In this document: positions 9,859-20,104 of the stretch, piece after piece
Position numbering within the stretch: position 1 is the first letter of the stretch
How the letters are laid out: every line of letters begins with the position of its first letter
Source: Falciphora oryzae
Taxonomy: Eukaryota; Ascomycota; Sordariomycetes; Magnaporthales; Magnaporthaceae
DNA length: 51,866 nt
Reading direction: 5' to 3'
NCBI GenBank assembly: GCA_000733355.1
Contig: JNVV01000011.1
Span: 14,101-65,966 of the forward strand
Notes under the pieces: generated by a model
The model's input: the letters and a program-made list of their open reading frames with translations, nothing else
Told to the model about the DNA's origin: nothing
The model's database searches: none
Made by a program: the position numbers and the translations under genes

Positions 9859-11127
9859 CGTGCCCTCCTCAGGTCGTCATTCCGCCATCTTAGGGCTAGC
9901 ACGGCTGTCTCCTGGCTCGAACGTAGATGGCCCGGAGTCGAGCGCCACACGATCACGCTAGGACACATCCGACGCACAGGAGAAGAAAAGAAACACCTAG
10001 GTAGGCAGCAAAAGAAACAAGAAGGTCGAGCCTCATTACGCGGATACCCCCGAGTCCCATGGACTGGCGCGGTGTTGGTCGATCGGGTGCAGCCCAAGCG
10101 TCAGCCGCCAGCTTCCATGGCGCAACCAAGCACACACCCAGCTTCTAGCCAGGCTTCAAAAACAATCCCGACCCGACAGCTCGGCAGGATAGCGCAATCC
10201 CTTGCCCTGGGCTACGCCCCTCCCGCGCCTCGGCGCGTCGGCAGTGGGTGTTGGCGGTGGTTGCTGAAAGGATCTGCGCCACTCGCCTTGAGCTGAAAAA
10301 GAAAAATGCGGGGGCAGGGAAGATGCATGTCGCGGGGAACGGGGGTTAAATCGAGCGAGTACGTGCAGGGGTCGGGGAAAACGGCGGCAGAGCCTGCGTG
10401 GTTCGTGGGGGTCCCTGAGCTTCTCCTGCTCGGCTGTGTTGATTGTTGGATGATTTTCAGTGAGTCTGGTCTTTTTTTTTCCTGGGTTGTAGTGCACCTG
10501 CAGGTGTCATGCATGCACGCGGGCCGCCAGGCAGAATCGTGGCTAGGCGCGAGGCGTTTTTTTGGATTAGAATATGAAGTCGCCCTTGCAGCGATCGGGT
10601 CCAATTTCCAAGTTCGGTGAAAGCTACGATCATCCCGTTCCGCGCTTGTGGACGCTTGTCGAGCGTCAGGGAGCGGACAAGAAAAGTAAGGAATCCGTGC
10701 TAGTCTAGTTCGGAGCCTTGGCGGAATGGCTTTGAAAGTCATGGTTAAATGTGGTGGGGAAGACGCCGCAGCCCATGGGTAATCGAGATGGAGAAAGGAG
10801 AGAGAGGGAAAACCAAGAGTTTCGGGGTAATAGTACACATAGAATACAAATCTGAGATAGAATGTTCGCATCAAAAAAGAAGTCCCTATTTTGTTACCCA
10901 AAGGAAATGACAGCTAAACGAAAAGAAGAAAAGAAGGGACATAAAGAAGAAGAAAAGATCGTGAGAAGGAAGCCGCCCGGCTAAAACATGGCCCAGGAGC
11001 TGGGAAAGAGAGACTATAGCACAAAGGTTGGAAGGAAAGTCACAGCATAGAGAAACCCAATTTTCATCCTTCCTTTCTATCCCACCAAACACACTGGTCT
11101 AAGCCACAATCTCCCGCCCCGCAAATG
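9859..11127. other. Intergenic, no gene recognised
   Basis: About 1.3 kb. The part near 10,800-11,100 is AT-richer and probably contains the 3' untranslated region of the zinc-finger gene. A 229-residue minus frame (10,212-10,901) shows no recognisable domain or codon bias. Confidence 0.5.
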
Positions 11128-12725
11128 TCATCGGATGCTCTGCTCCAGGGCTGGGAGGATAGCCCTGATCTGCGAGAGCGACTCATGGGCGTTCGCCTGA
11201 TCGTTCAAGCCCTGCAGCACGAGCTCGCGGATGCGCCCGAGGTGGGTTTGAGCGGCGCTGGCGCTGGCGGCTGGGGCTTGCTGCTGGTGCTGGCTCGGGT
11301 CGACATCGTCGTAACCTTGCGGGAGGCCGCCCTCCATCCCTCCGCCGTGGGGCAGGGTGATGGTGTCCTGGGACGCAGACTGGAGCTCGAACTGGGCGTC
11401 GGTGAGGATGAACTGCTGGTCCATCAAGCCCGCAGACATCATGTCGAACTGGTTCGAGAGGTTGCCGAACTGCTGGGCCGGGATCATGTTCTGCGTCTGC
11501 GTGACGATGCCGAGTTCCCTGTTGTTGGGAAGATAATCTGTGACAGGGATCTCGGTCAGCAAAAAGATCGCCTCGTACTAGAGGTGGCTGCGGTAGCGTA
11601 GGTTCGGAAAACTTACAAGCAGAGTAGCGCGTCTGGAGCGTGGCGAGGTCGGTCTTCCCGTCGATGAGCACGCGGAAGATGTCCCACCAGCACCGCTCCT
11701 CGCTCCTGGACCCGACAGACTTCTCCACCTCCTTCTCCTGCTCCGGGGTCATGAACATCTCGCTGTGCCCGTTTGCGGGTCTGCACCCGCCCTTCTCGCG
11801 ATGCCTCTCCGCCAGCTCGGCCCGCTCGAACGACTTCCAGCATGTCTCGCAGCGGTGGGAGCGCCGGTGGCGGCGCTTGAAGTGCTGGCGCAGGCGGTAG
11901 ATGCTCTCGCAGCCCCCCAGGCGGTTGCGTCTGCCCGTGTGGAAGCAGTCGAGCGAAGGGTCGGCGACCTGGTAGGGGCACGCGAAGCGCCGGCGCGGCT
12001 GCCCGTCAGGGTCGCTCCGCCGCACCCGCTTGCGCCGGCCGGGGCTGCCCTCTTCCTCATCCTCGCAGTCGCGGCTGGACGAGGCTGAGATGAGGTTGCT
12101 GGGCAGAGAGACCGAGGAGCCGTTCCTGGAGTGGCCGAGGACTGTCCTCTCCTGCCCGCTGGTCATGGGGAAGCTGAAGTGGCTTTCCGCGCGAAGCGTG
12201 GGCCCGACGGGGGTGGTTTCGTACGATGCGGTGGTTCGCTGGGTGTCCAGATCCTCGGGAGCCAACTGCTGTGGCGGCACGCTCAGGTCGAGAGCCGGAT
12301 ACTGGTCCATGGTGAATGCGCCGCCGGCGCCGGCGACGTTCGTGTAGCCCGGGAGGGTCGTGTTATGGAGGAGGGGTGAGTCGGATTGGGGATGGGGCGT
12401 GTTGGACCACGATGCCGGGTCCGCGAAGCCAAACTCGGAGCCGCTGGCATCCACGCTCGCCGAACCGGAGGCGGCGGAATGATCACCAAGCGAGTACGAG
12501 GGCCACTGCGTCCGAACCTGGAGCAGGGGCAGCTGTCTCGCCTCGAAGCCGTTCGGACCCGGCGTCGTTCCTAGATGTTGTCGCTTTAGCATTGACGTTC
12601 TCTGATATTTGCCATGTAGCCAGCGGGGAGCGCGCAAGCTCACCTGAGGGATGTCCTTCCATGGCGGCGATTTGTATGTTGTCGAAGTAGTTCTGGGTGT
12701 AGTTGTCAGGAAAGGGAGTGGTCAT
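11128..12725 (-). CDS. C2H2-like zinc-finger regulator of the fungal type
   Basis: Three exons (12644-12725, 11617-12570, 11128-11537) with GT-AG introns of 73 and 79 bases, 481 residues in phase. The N-terminal half is Ser/Pro/Gly-rich and disordered. RRKRVRR (about 206-212) is a likely nuclear localisation signal. Residues about 222-295 form the domain: FACPYQ, then DCFH, GCESIYRLRQHFKRRH, HRCETCWKSF, and ELAERHREKGGC. This spaced Cys/His pattern is common in Pezizomycotina proteins that carry atypical C2H2 fingers. A short helical tail (EKEVEKSV, WWDIFRVL) follows. The C-terminal exon is Gln/Asn-rich and ends in a helix (IRELVLQGLNDQANAHESL). It is probably a nuclear DNA-binding protein; its targets are unknown. 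Confidence 0.75.
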
Positions 12726-15436
12726 GTTGGAGAGCAGCTGGGCCCGACTATAAGTGCGTGTCGATGCCAGCGGGAGCCCCTGGGTCGGTGGCTGAGCAGG
12801 CTGCGTGATGTTGATATGAGTCGTCTGCGGGCCGCGGCCAGGTCTCGTTTCTGGTCGCGAGGCGTTTTGCCGGGATGGGTTTGATGATCTGATAACAAGA
12901 TCGACGAGACGGATGAGCGAGCGGATCCATGATGGCGACGAGGACAGATCCGGGGAGATATATGATGATGGTGAATGCTGGGTTTGGCGACAGGTCTTCC
13001 CAAGAGATGTCGCCGGCAAGGATTCTCACAGCGGCATTGCTCTTTGTCGATGTTAGTGAGGCGGGGTGTGTGTGCTTCCTTCAGCAGGCCGCCAACCAGG
13101 TTGCTGCAGCCAATCGTCGAGCTCGACGGTTACGGCCTGCCCCGCTGCGCCTGTGCTCCCTCCCTCATGCCAGGGGCCCTGTACTGCAGACATGGAAACC
13201 CGTGGGTCCACATCACCCAGCCCAGCCGCGTTTGGACAACTGCCACCCGTGCACCCCCAAAGAGGACGGTGAGACCGATGGATTTGCATGGGGCATGGGG
13301 CCGCGCAGCAAAGACGACGGAAATGAGACGTCTTTACACCACCACATCGCCATACTGCACCGGTTCAACGCCTGCCATTGGCCAGAACAGACGGCCAAGA
13401 CGGCCCCTCCCACGATGATGTCACTGTCGAGCGAGGTGGGCTGCCAACGTGCAGCGTGCAGTCTTTGTTTACGCGGCTGCTTACACCTACCCAAGCCCTG
13501 GACGCCAAATCACGGGACGGGCGGCCTGTATGTTATGGATAGGCGGCACTCGCATAGATTGGGGCCAGGGTGTGACGGTGTCGGTTTGAATGGTACGATG
13601 CGCTTGTTGATTTGATTTTCTTGGTGTGTGTATTTTTTTTTTTTTTTTGCCCCTTGTTGTTTTTTGAGACATTTTTGTCCAAGACTTTTATTTGTATTTT
13701 TATTTCATTTTTCGTTTTCTTGGGCATTGTCCAAGTTGCCCTTGTTTGTGGTGCTTACTATTTTGAAAGGGAACGTGAGACAACGCTGCTACTGGGACTG
13801 CCAATTTCGGGGTCCCCCGGAGGCCGTTCCCGAAAAGCTCAGTCGTTGGGGGCCGATTCCGACATTGCAGCACGCGCATCGGGATAGCATTTGGGCATTG
13901 CCCGGCAGCAAAAACACAGTGTCAATGTGCCAGCGATTGAGCCCATCTGCCACCCGCGCAATTCCGGCTCACCCGTAAGGAGTCATGTGGGACGCCTTCA
14001 TCAATTACGATACGAGAGGAAGTTGGTGAAATAAAGACGGATGAGCTCGTTGTGATACAAGCATCAAGACGCGCCACATCAACGGCAATTGCGGACGAGC
14101 AAAAATAGCCGCATGCAACGCACGATGCACCCGTGAGGGCGTCAGCCAGCCGTCGTGGTGGCTTGATGGCCGCGACGCTAAGACTGGGTTTGCCGGGAAT
14201 CGTTGCACTGGGCTGTGATGGCTGCATTTTACCCAAGTCGTCGTTTCGCTATCATGCAGATTGAGCTGAGATACCAAGTGCCAATCAAGCCACCGGAATC
14301 CCGGGCACATCCTTAGAGCCACCACTCTGCCAACACCACTCCAGCTATCATCAAGCCTCCCAGAGTCCGATCTGCGTTGCTGGGTGGGGACACCCGGCAC
14401 CCGGCACGCCGCCAGCCAGGCCCCGCACCACCACCACCACCGATACCCACAAGGCTGTGGAGTCAGAAATAGGACAGCCCTCCCAGCCATTGGCGGCCGC
14501 CAGGAATCACTCCATGCAGTGTGGGATGATGGCTGTGTCTTCGCGTGGCTAGGAAGCCAGGAATGCGCTCCGGAGTGACGCCAACAACCACCCGCAGCTC
14601 AGCTGGTCAGGGGTCTGAGGATATGCGAGGGAGGGAGGGACTTGCCGTGCGATCGCTCCAGGGACGACACAGGATGATTCAGGTTCAACGTTCTGGTAGC
14701 GAAGGGCCGCACTTGTGGGTGCGTTGGTCGAGAGGTGCATTCCATATCTGCTGGTCAGAGAACTGCTTGTTAGAGGATGAGAACATCCATGGAGTCCTAC
14801 AGAAAATAAGCGCCCAAGTCTGGCGGGCTCATGCTATGCAGTTTAAGCTTCATGTTGCTTGTCGGCGCTAAAAGTGGCCCACTGATTAGGAAATTACCCC
14901 GTGAGGGTTTTTGTCAGCCGCTGTCGCCGCTGTTTGTTGTTTCTTGTGGTAGGGAGATTGCCAACGCTTCCGACTTGTCAGAGCTCAAGCTGCCATGCAT
15001 TGACAAGGTGCGCACGTTCAGCGGATGCCAAATCACGTAGATCAACTCCCCTGCGGAAGAAATACGAATTCATGAATCTGTCATGATCCCCGCCCGGGGA
15101 AGCAAAATGCATTGAATCAATGTCCCGGGGCGTCGATCCGGTGAATCCAGCCCGCCCGTCCAACGGTCCTGCGATGTGATTATTTTCGAAGGCGTCAATC
15201 ACTGTTGGGGCCCCACGGCGGACCGCCTCCAGCGCTAACGGTGGGTGCCCACTGGCTGGGGGGGCCATCGTCGTGGCTGTGCGAGTCCGTGCGATGCGGG
15301 CAGCCCCAGGAATGGTGCAATCACAGACGGCTGGGGGGAGCTGCAGCCACACCCAGCTCCGCAGCCCCCAGGGAGGGCCCCTGCTGCGCCGCACAGGCCA
15401 AGAGGTGATTGACCGGCCGTGTCTGCAGGCCGTTGG

Positions 15437-15472
<36 letters not shown>

Positions 15473-15488
15473 AGGGCCAAGCCGGATT
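12726..15488. other. Intergenic, no gene recognised
   Basis: About 2.8 kb between the start of the zinc-finger gene and the end of the tannase-family gene, both minus strand. It holds a T tract (about 13,633-13,648), an AT-rich spot at 13,640-13,720 and the poly(A) tract listed separately. Reading frames here lack domains and codon bias. Confidence 0.5.
15437..15471 (+). repeat. Homopolymer of 35 adenines
   Basis: An uninterrupted A35 on the plus strand begins 18 bases beyond the stop codon of the tannase-family gene, so the transcript of that gene would carry U35. It is flanked by similar words, ACAGGCCAAG at 15393-15402 and ACAGGGCCAAG at 15471-15481. Confidence 0.9.
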
Positions 15489-17531
15489 TTACCCACACCA
15501 CCAGCTCCCCGCCTCGTGCACATTTCCGACCTTATCCCAGATCGCCCGCTTTGGGAAGGGACACAGCGGCCGCTGGCTGCGGACCCCTGAGCTGGCGTTC
15601 TTCCAGTCGTTCCACGTGGTCGCCACGATCTGGTCCACTGCCCTGCCACCCTCGACCCAGCGCACCAGAGCCAGCAGCGCGTCGTGCCGCTCGTCCTCGA
15701 ACCCGGGCACCGACCACGCCGACGAGTTGAGCGCGCCCGCCTGGCCCGCGGCCCCGAACGCCCAGGAGGCGTTCACGGGGGTGCCTGCGCAGTGCCCCAT
15801 TCCTGGCACCAGGAAGTAGCGGAAGAAGTCGCTGAGGCCGTCGTCGTCGTTGTCCTCGCCGCTGCCCGTCCTCCTCCTCCCCATAGCCTGCCGCGTGCGC
15901 TCATAATACAAGTGGGAGCCTCGCATGGGTACTAGTCCATCCGCCATGCCATGGTATAACAGAACCTTCCCGCCGCGGCGCCGAAACGGCGTGATGTCGT
16001 ACTGGTCCGCCGTCGGCGTTCCAGGGTCCGTCCGCACCGCGAGATCTAGGATGCTGTCGTTGAAGGTGCGCCAGTCCCAGTCCGGGTCGTCGAGCACAAA
16101 GTTGCGGATGTAGCCCACCCCAAACGGGCTCGGCTCCGTGCCGTTGAACAGCACGTTCCAGCCTTCTTCGCTGCCTGGATTCAGCCCCGGGTACAGTAGG
16201 TCCTCGTCAGCGCCGAGCACCCCCGGCGCAGACGCTGCTTTCACAGGCGGCGCGGGCCCTCCGCTATATGTCGTCGCGGCCGTCGCGGGTTTGCTTGCGC
16301 CTTCGCGCCGCCAATCGGCGTAAATGTTACGGACGGTCTGAATCTGAGCGTCCGTGAGGCACTCGGAGTCGTCGACGCCCGGGTTGCCGCAGCGCATGGC
16401 GCCGAGGTTGAATCCGCACTCGTCGGGCGCCGACACAATGCCGTCGACGACGCCGTCGTCACCGTCGCATTGCCGCACCACCTCGCGCGATATGGCCCCG
16501 AACAGCTCGACGGGCACGTGGTGTGGCGCGTCGAACGGCAGGTTATACATGCCCGTCTTGGCCGCGAACGTATTCAGATGGCTTGTCCACCATGCCGGCG
16601 CGCCCACCAGCACTCCGTCGAAGCTGCCGGGAGAGATCTGGATCTCCTTTAGCCCTTGGCGCCCGCCGGTCGAGCAGCTCGAGTAATAGGAGTACATTCG
16701 GGCAGGCGTTCTCCCGTGGCCGTAAAAGGCGCGCGTGAGCCTCTTGCCCAGCGCCACCGACTCATGCAGCGACCGCCAGCCCCAGTTAGTCCTCGCCTCC
16801 GGGTTGTGCAGGGCCCAGTCGATGCCCGTGCTGGTCGAGTTGTGTCCAGTGTCGGTCGACAGCGTCGCGAACCCGTGGCGCGGCCCTGCCTCGGCCATCT
16901 GGCGCCAGCTGATACCGCCACCGAATCCGCCGTTTCCCACAGTCAGGAACCGCCCGTTCCACTTTCCTGGCGCCGTGGGGAGGAACATGCCAAATCGGAA
17001 GCTCGAGCTGGGCGAGCTCGCAACCCTGATGATGACGGCACACAGTCGTGGCAGGTCCGTGGGGTCCGTCGGCGAGGCTAGGTTGGCGGCGCCCTCGCCA
17101 AAGGTACCGCCCTCGGGCACAGACGTGACGTTCTCGACGACCGCGTTGAAAGGCAGCACAGCTTCGAAGGTGGCTGCCTCGCAAGCGGCTGGGTGGGAAG
17201 CACCGCCGAGGCCGCCGAGGAATCGAAACGCGTCGAGTGGGATGTTGACGCCGGCCACACCCCTGCCGGCTATGGCGATAACTAACGCCCAAACGATGGG
17301 GACGGCCATGATCATTATTGCCACCAACCTCCAGCGGTCCAATGTTGTGTCAGTGCCCTGTTGCTGTTGGTGCGTCGTCGAGCGGCGCCCTTTGCCTTGG
17401 CTTGCCATGCTCGCCGTCTTGTCAGGCCTCCATTCAGCGTTCTTATCAAGGTCCTGGGTGTTGCCATGGTCGTGATCGGATGTAGTCTTGTCAGCTGGAC
17501 TCGCATTATGTGGCTGGTTTTCCGGGCTCAT
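15489..17531 (-). CDS. Membrane-anchored tannase/feruloyl esterase family hydrolase
   Basis: The gene is intronless, 680 residues, belonging to the tannase family (PF07519), whose members cleave gallate, ferulate or related phenolic esters. The triad is visible: Ser287 in CSTGGRQG, Asp531 in GMADGLVP and His580 in GMGHCAGT. The Cys beside Ser287 and His580 forms the family's CS-D-HC arrangement. Unlike ordinary members, which start with a cleavable signal peptide, it has about 67 polar residues and then one hydrophobic helix (about 68-88, LVAIMIMAVPIVWALVIAIA). Two arginines just before the helix favour a type II topology, with a cytosolic N-terminus and the catalytic domain outside. An internal Met42 start would keep the anchor. 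It is the distal gene of a minus-strand trio with the feruloyl esterase (18.4 kb) and the symporter (20.1 kb). Confidence 0.85.
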   Translation of the reverse strand: MSPENQPHNASPADKTTSDHDHGNTQDLDKNAEWRPDKTASMASQGKGRRSTTHQQQQGTDTTLDRWRLVAIMIMAVPIVWALVIAIAGRGVAGVNIPLDAFRFLGGLGGASHPAACEAATFEAVLPFNAVVENVTSVPEGGTFGEGAANLASPTDPTDLPRLCAVIIRVASSPSSSFRFGMFLPTAPGKWNGRFLTVGNGGFGGGISWRQMAEAGPRHGFATLSTDTGHNSTSTGIDWALHNPEARTNWGWRSLHESVALGKRLTRAFYGHGRTPARMYSYYSSCSTGGRQGLKEIQISPGSFDGVLVGAPAWWTSHLNTFAAKTGMYNLPFDAPHHVPVELFGAISREVVRQCDGDDGVVDGIVSAPDECGFNLGAMRCGNPGVDDSECLTDAQIQTVRNIYADWRREGASKPATAATTYSGGPAPPVKAASAPGVLGADEDLLYPGLNPGSEEGWNVLFNGTEPSPFGVGYIRNFVLDDPDWDWRTFNDSILDLAVRTDPGTPTADQYDITPFRRRGGKVLLYHGMADGLVPMRGSHLYYERTRQAMGRRRTGSGEDNDDDGLSDFFRYFLVPGMGHCAGTPVNASWAFGAAGQAGALNSSAWSVPGFEDERHDALLALVRWVEGGRAVDQIVATTWNDWKNASSGVRSQRPLCPFPKRAIWDKVGNVHEAGSWWCG

Positions 17532-18371
17532 GATCGGCCTGCGAGACGGTGATCCAATAGAAACCCCTGATCACTTTAAGCAGCGTGGTGTTGGGCCCGC
17601 AGCCACTGTCTCCTTGCTGCAGCTGGAAGCTATGTCGCGTGGGGATAGATTGGTGTGCGTGGGGTCCAAAAATAATTCACCACTCAGCTGGGAGACGGCG
17701 TATGGGAAGAGTTGTCGTCCTGGGAGGGAGCGTAGCATAGCACGTGGAGCACAGTAAGCGCGGCTGGTTCGGCTCCAGACACAGCCACGCGGCCAGCGAA
17801 ACCCGTAAGCTGCAAACGGGCTCCCTCCAACTGCCGCTTCCAAACCCAATCCGTCCAGCTCGGCCGCCCAAGGACCCAAGCTGCAAGAGGACGGTGTCAA
17901 TGCGGGGTAAAAACGCCGATCAAGTGCAGCTTGCATCGGCACCGAACGACGGGGCCTGTGCTGGTTCTTGTCTTGCGGCCGTTGTTGCCGAGAACTTGGC
18001 ATTTTTTCCCAGACGGAAGAGAGCTGCTGGCCTTGCAGACGCACACTGAGGTTAATGTGAGCTAGTTTCTGCCGTCAGCATAATCTGGTATTGGCGGATG
18101 TCGTCTCTGTTTTCACGGGCTTGACATGAATATTGCGGGATTGTTGTAGAATTTTCTGAACCGGTTGTTCGGAAACTGATTAAAAAAGAAAAAGAAAAAA
18201 AAAAGGGCTATAAAAAGGGGCTATGTACAAGAGCAAATGTAGACCACGGAAGATGCTGCGAAGATTTCGACAGCAAACACCCGGGAAAGCAAGAATAGAA
18301 AGTAATGTGTCTACCATGCGGACCACCAACTATCAACCACCGACCTCCGAAAACCACCACATTCTTTTCTC
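17532..18371. other. Intergenic between the two esterase genes
   Basis: About 840 bases, expected to hold the promoter of the tannase-family gene and the 3' end of the CE1-type esterase gene. An A-rich tract and a TATAAAAA word (18,209-18,216) facing the plus strand lie here, with no plus-strand gene behind them. Confidence 0.5.
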
Positions 18372-19283
18372 TTAACCCAGCTTGTTAAAGAAGCCCCAAA
18401 TCTCACCAGGGACGTACGACTTGGCACCGCTCTCCGGGCCGTTGTCGACAGCGCCGGGCCAGTGGCCGCCGTCAAAGGCGAGCCAGGTGACGGGGTAGCC
18501 GGCCCTGCACCCGGGGTACTCGGTCGTGACGTGGCCGCCGCTACCACGGCTGGGCTCGCGGGGGCTGATGTTGGTGCAGCCGTTGTTGCGCACGAAGCGG
18601 TCGCGCAGGCTCCTGCCCCCGCCGATGTTGAGCGTGCCGTCGCTGATGCCGTGGATGCCCAGGTAGGCGATGGGGTCGTTGCCGCCCGCGCAGCCGCTCA
18701 GCTGGCCGCCGGAGATGACGGCGACTCCCCGGAAGACCTTTGCGCGCGAGCAGGCGATCGAGTAGCTCATGGAGCCGCCGTAGGAGAAGCCGATGGCGTA
18801 CAGCTGGCGCGTGTCGACGCACAGCCCGTCCTGCAGCTGGGCGACCATGGCGTCGACGAAGGCGATGTCCTCGCCGCCCGAGTTGGCCCAGCCGTTGCTG
18901 ATGCCCTGCGGCGCGACCAGGATGGCGTTCTCCTGGGCCATGCGCTGCATGCCGTAGTAGGACCACAGCTCGCGGTCGGTGCCGCCGCTGGATATGTCGT
19001 TCATGGTGCCGCCGACCCAGTGGAAGGCGAAGATGAGGCGGTACGGCTTGGAGCGGTCGTAGTTGTTGGGCACGCGCACGATGTACTGCCGGTTGCGCCC
19101 GTTGACGCTGATGGACTTGGTGCCCGACGTCACGGCGGGGGCCTTGCCACAGCCCGAGGACGGGTTGGCGGCGACGGCGACGGGCGCCTCGGAGGTTTCC
19201 TGGCGGCGGTGGAGCGGCTCGGCGGCTGCGAGGTGGGCGGCCAGCGTGAGGGCGAGCCCGAGGAGGGCCTTCATCGTCACCAT
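18372..19283 (-). CDS. Secreted feruloyl esterase, CE1/PHB-depolymerase-like fold
   Basis: The gene is intronless, 303 residues. A signal peptide (to about residue 21, AHLAAAEP) is followed by a short propeptide-like stretch ending HRRQ, then SSGCGKAP, the usual start of single-domain CE1 feruloyl esterases. The alpha/beta hydrolase triad is clear: Ser167 in GFSYGGS, Asp215 in HGISDGT, His274 in DGGHWPG. The oxyanion region FAFHWVGGTMNDI matches the family. Such enzymes release ferulic and p-coumaric acids from arabinoxylan and pectin. No carbohydrate-binding module is attached. The first ATG at 19283 or the one at 19274 could be used. A TATA-like box lies about 135 bases upstream, and the next gene upstream, same strand, is the MFS symporter. 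Confidence 0.88.
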   Translation of the reverse strand: MVTMKALLGLALTLAAHLAAAEPLHRRQETSEAPVAVAANPSSGCGKAPAVTSGTKSISVNGRNRQYIVRVPNNYDRSKPYRLIFAFHWVGGTMNDISSGGTDRELWSYYGMQRMAQENAILVAPQGISNGWANSGGEDIAFVDAMVAQLQDGLCVDTRQLYAIGFSYGGSMSYSIACSRAKVFRGVAVISGGQLSGCAGGNDPIAYLGIHGISDGTLNIGGGRSLRDRFVRNNGCTNISPREPSRGSGGHVTTEYPGCRAGYPVTWLAFDGGHWPGAVDNGPESGAKSYVPGEIWGFFNKLG

Positions 19284-20104
19284 CTTGTTGGTCTTGCTTG
19301 GCTTTGCTGTCGGCGGATGATGGTTGGAGAAGGTGTCCAGTCTCTGTCCCTGAGCGATGATAATCGGGAGTGATACAGGAAGACTCAGCAGCTCCTGTCG
19401 TGGCCAGGAGGCGGTCTATTTATCGTCCTCGAGCCTCACAGCAGGGGAGACTGCCTGCCTCAACATTTTGGGGCCGTTTCTCATCTCCACCGCAAGTTGG
19501 ACCATTCTCGATACCTGGTGAAAGACGCTTCTCCGCTTTCCTCTGGAGATGTTTCATGGAAAATCTCGACTCGGCGTGCCAGCCGGAAGCAAAAACACCG
19601 CGTGGAACAGCGGTCTAGTCCAGGAGTCCAGGTCGGAAGGCAGAGGCCGAGGAAAAGACAGTGCTTGGCGGGAAAACGGCCTGCAACGGCTGCTCTGCGA
19701 TGTAACTGACCCCTCTTCTCCTCCGTCGTCGTTCACCACACAGCTCGATCCAGCACGATGGTTCGGTCACAAAAATGCCGATGGCCAAATTGGGTCAGGG
19801 GCGACGAAGGATTGGAGAAACCAAGATCTTGATTTAGCGATCGCGCGCGGATCAACACCCGACGGCTTGTTAGAACGAGCAGCCCACAAATAATTGGTCG
19901 GTGCACAGGATGCCGTCATATGTGTGAGACAGGCGGTCGGTAATAATTTTTCCTGTCTTTCGCTTGTTTCCCAGACCTCCTGACGATGTGGAGATAAGCC
20001 GACGGGATGTCGATCCTGATCATGGCAGTTGTGAATCCTTCCGAGCCGGCCACCCCCTCCACTTACCCATCCACCGCTAATCCATCCGTCCGGCCCCCCT
20101 ACAC
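19284..20104. other. Intergenic between esterase and symporter genes
   Basis: About 820 bases holding the esterase promoter and the symporter 3' region. No further gene is seen. Confidence 0.5.
19416..19423 (-). promoter_or_regulatory. TATA-like element of the CE1-type feruloyl esterase gene
   Basis: ATAAATAG on the minus strand, about 135 bases before the ATG at 19283. Confidence 0.4.

Noticed and set aside
10212..10901. 229-residue minus frame between the decayed nuclease and the zinc-finger gene
   Set aside because: Unstructured composition, no recognisable motif; likely chance.
14005..14490. 161-residue minus frame in the 12.7-15.5 kb gap
   Set aside because: No domain or conserved pattern and no splice partners.
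18462..19373. 303-residue open frame antisense to the CE1 feruloyl esterase gene
   Set aside because: Ala/Val/Gly/Asp-rich shadow without domains; the sense frame is fully convincing.
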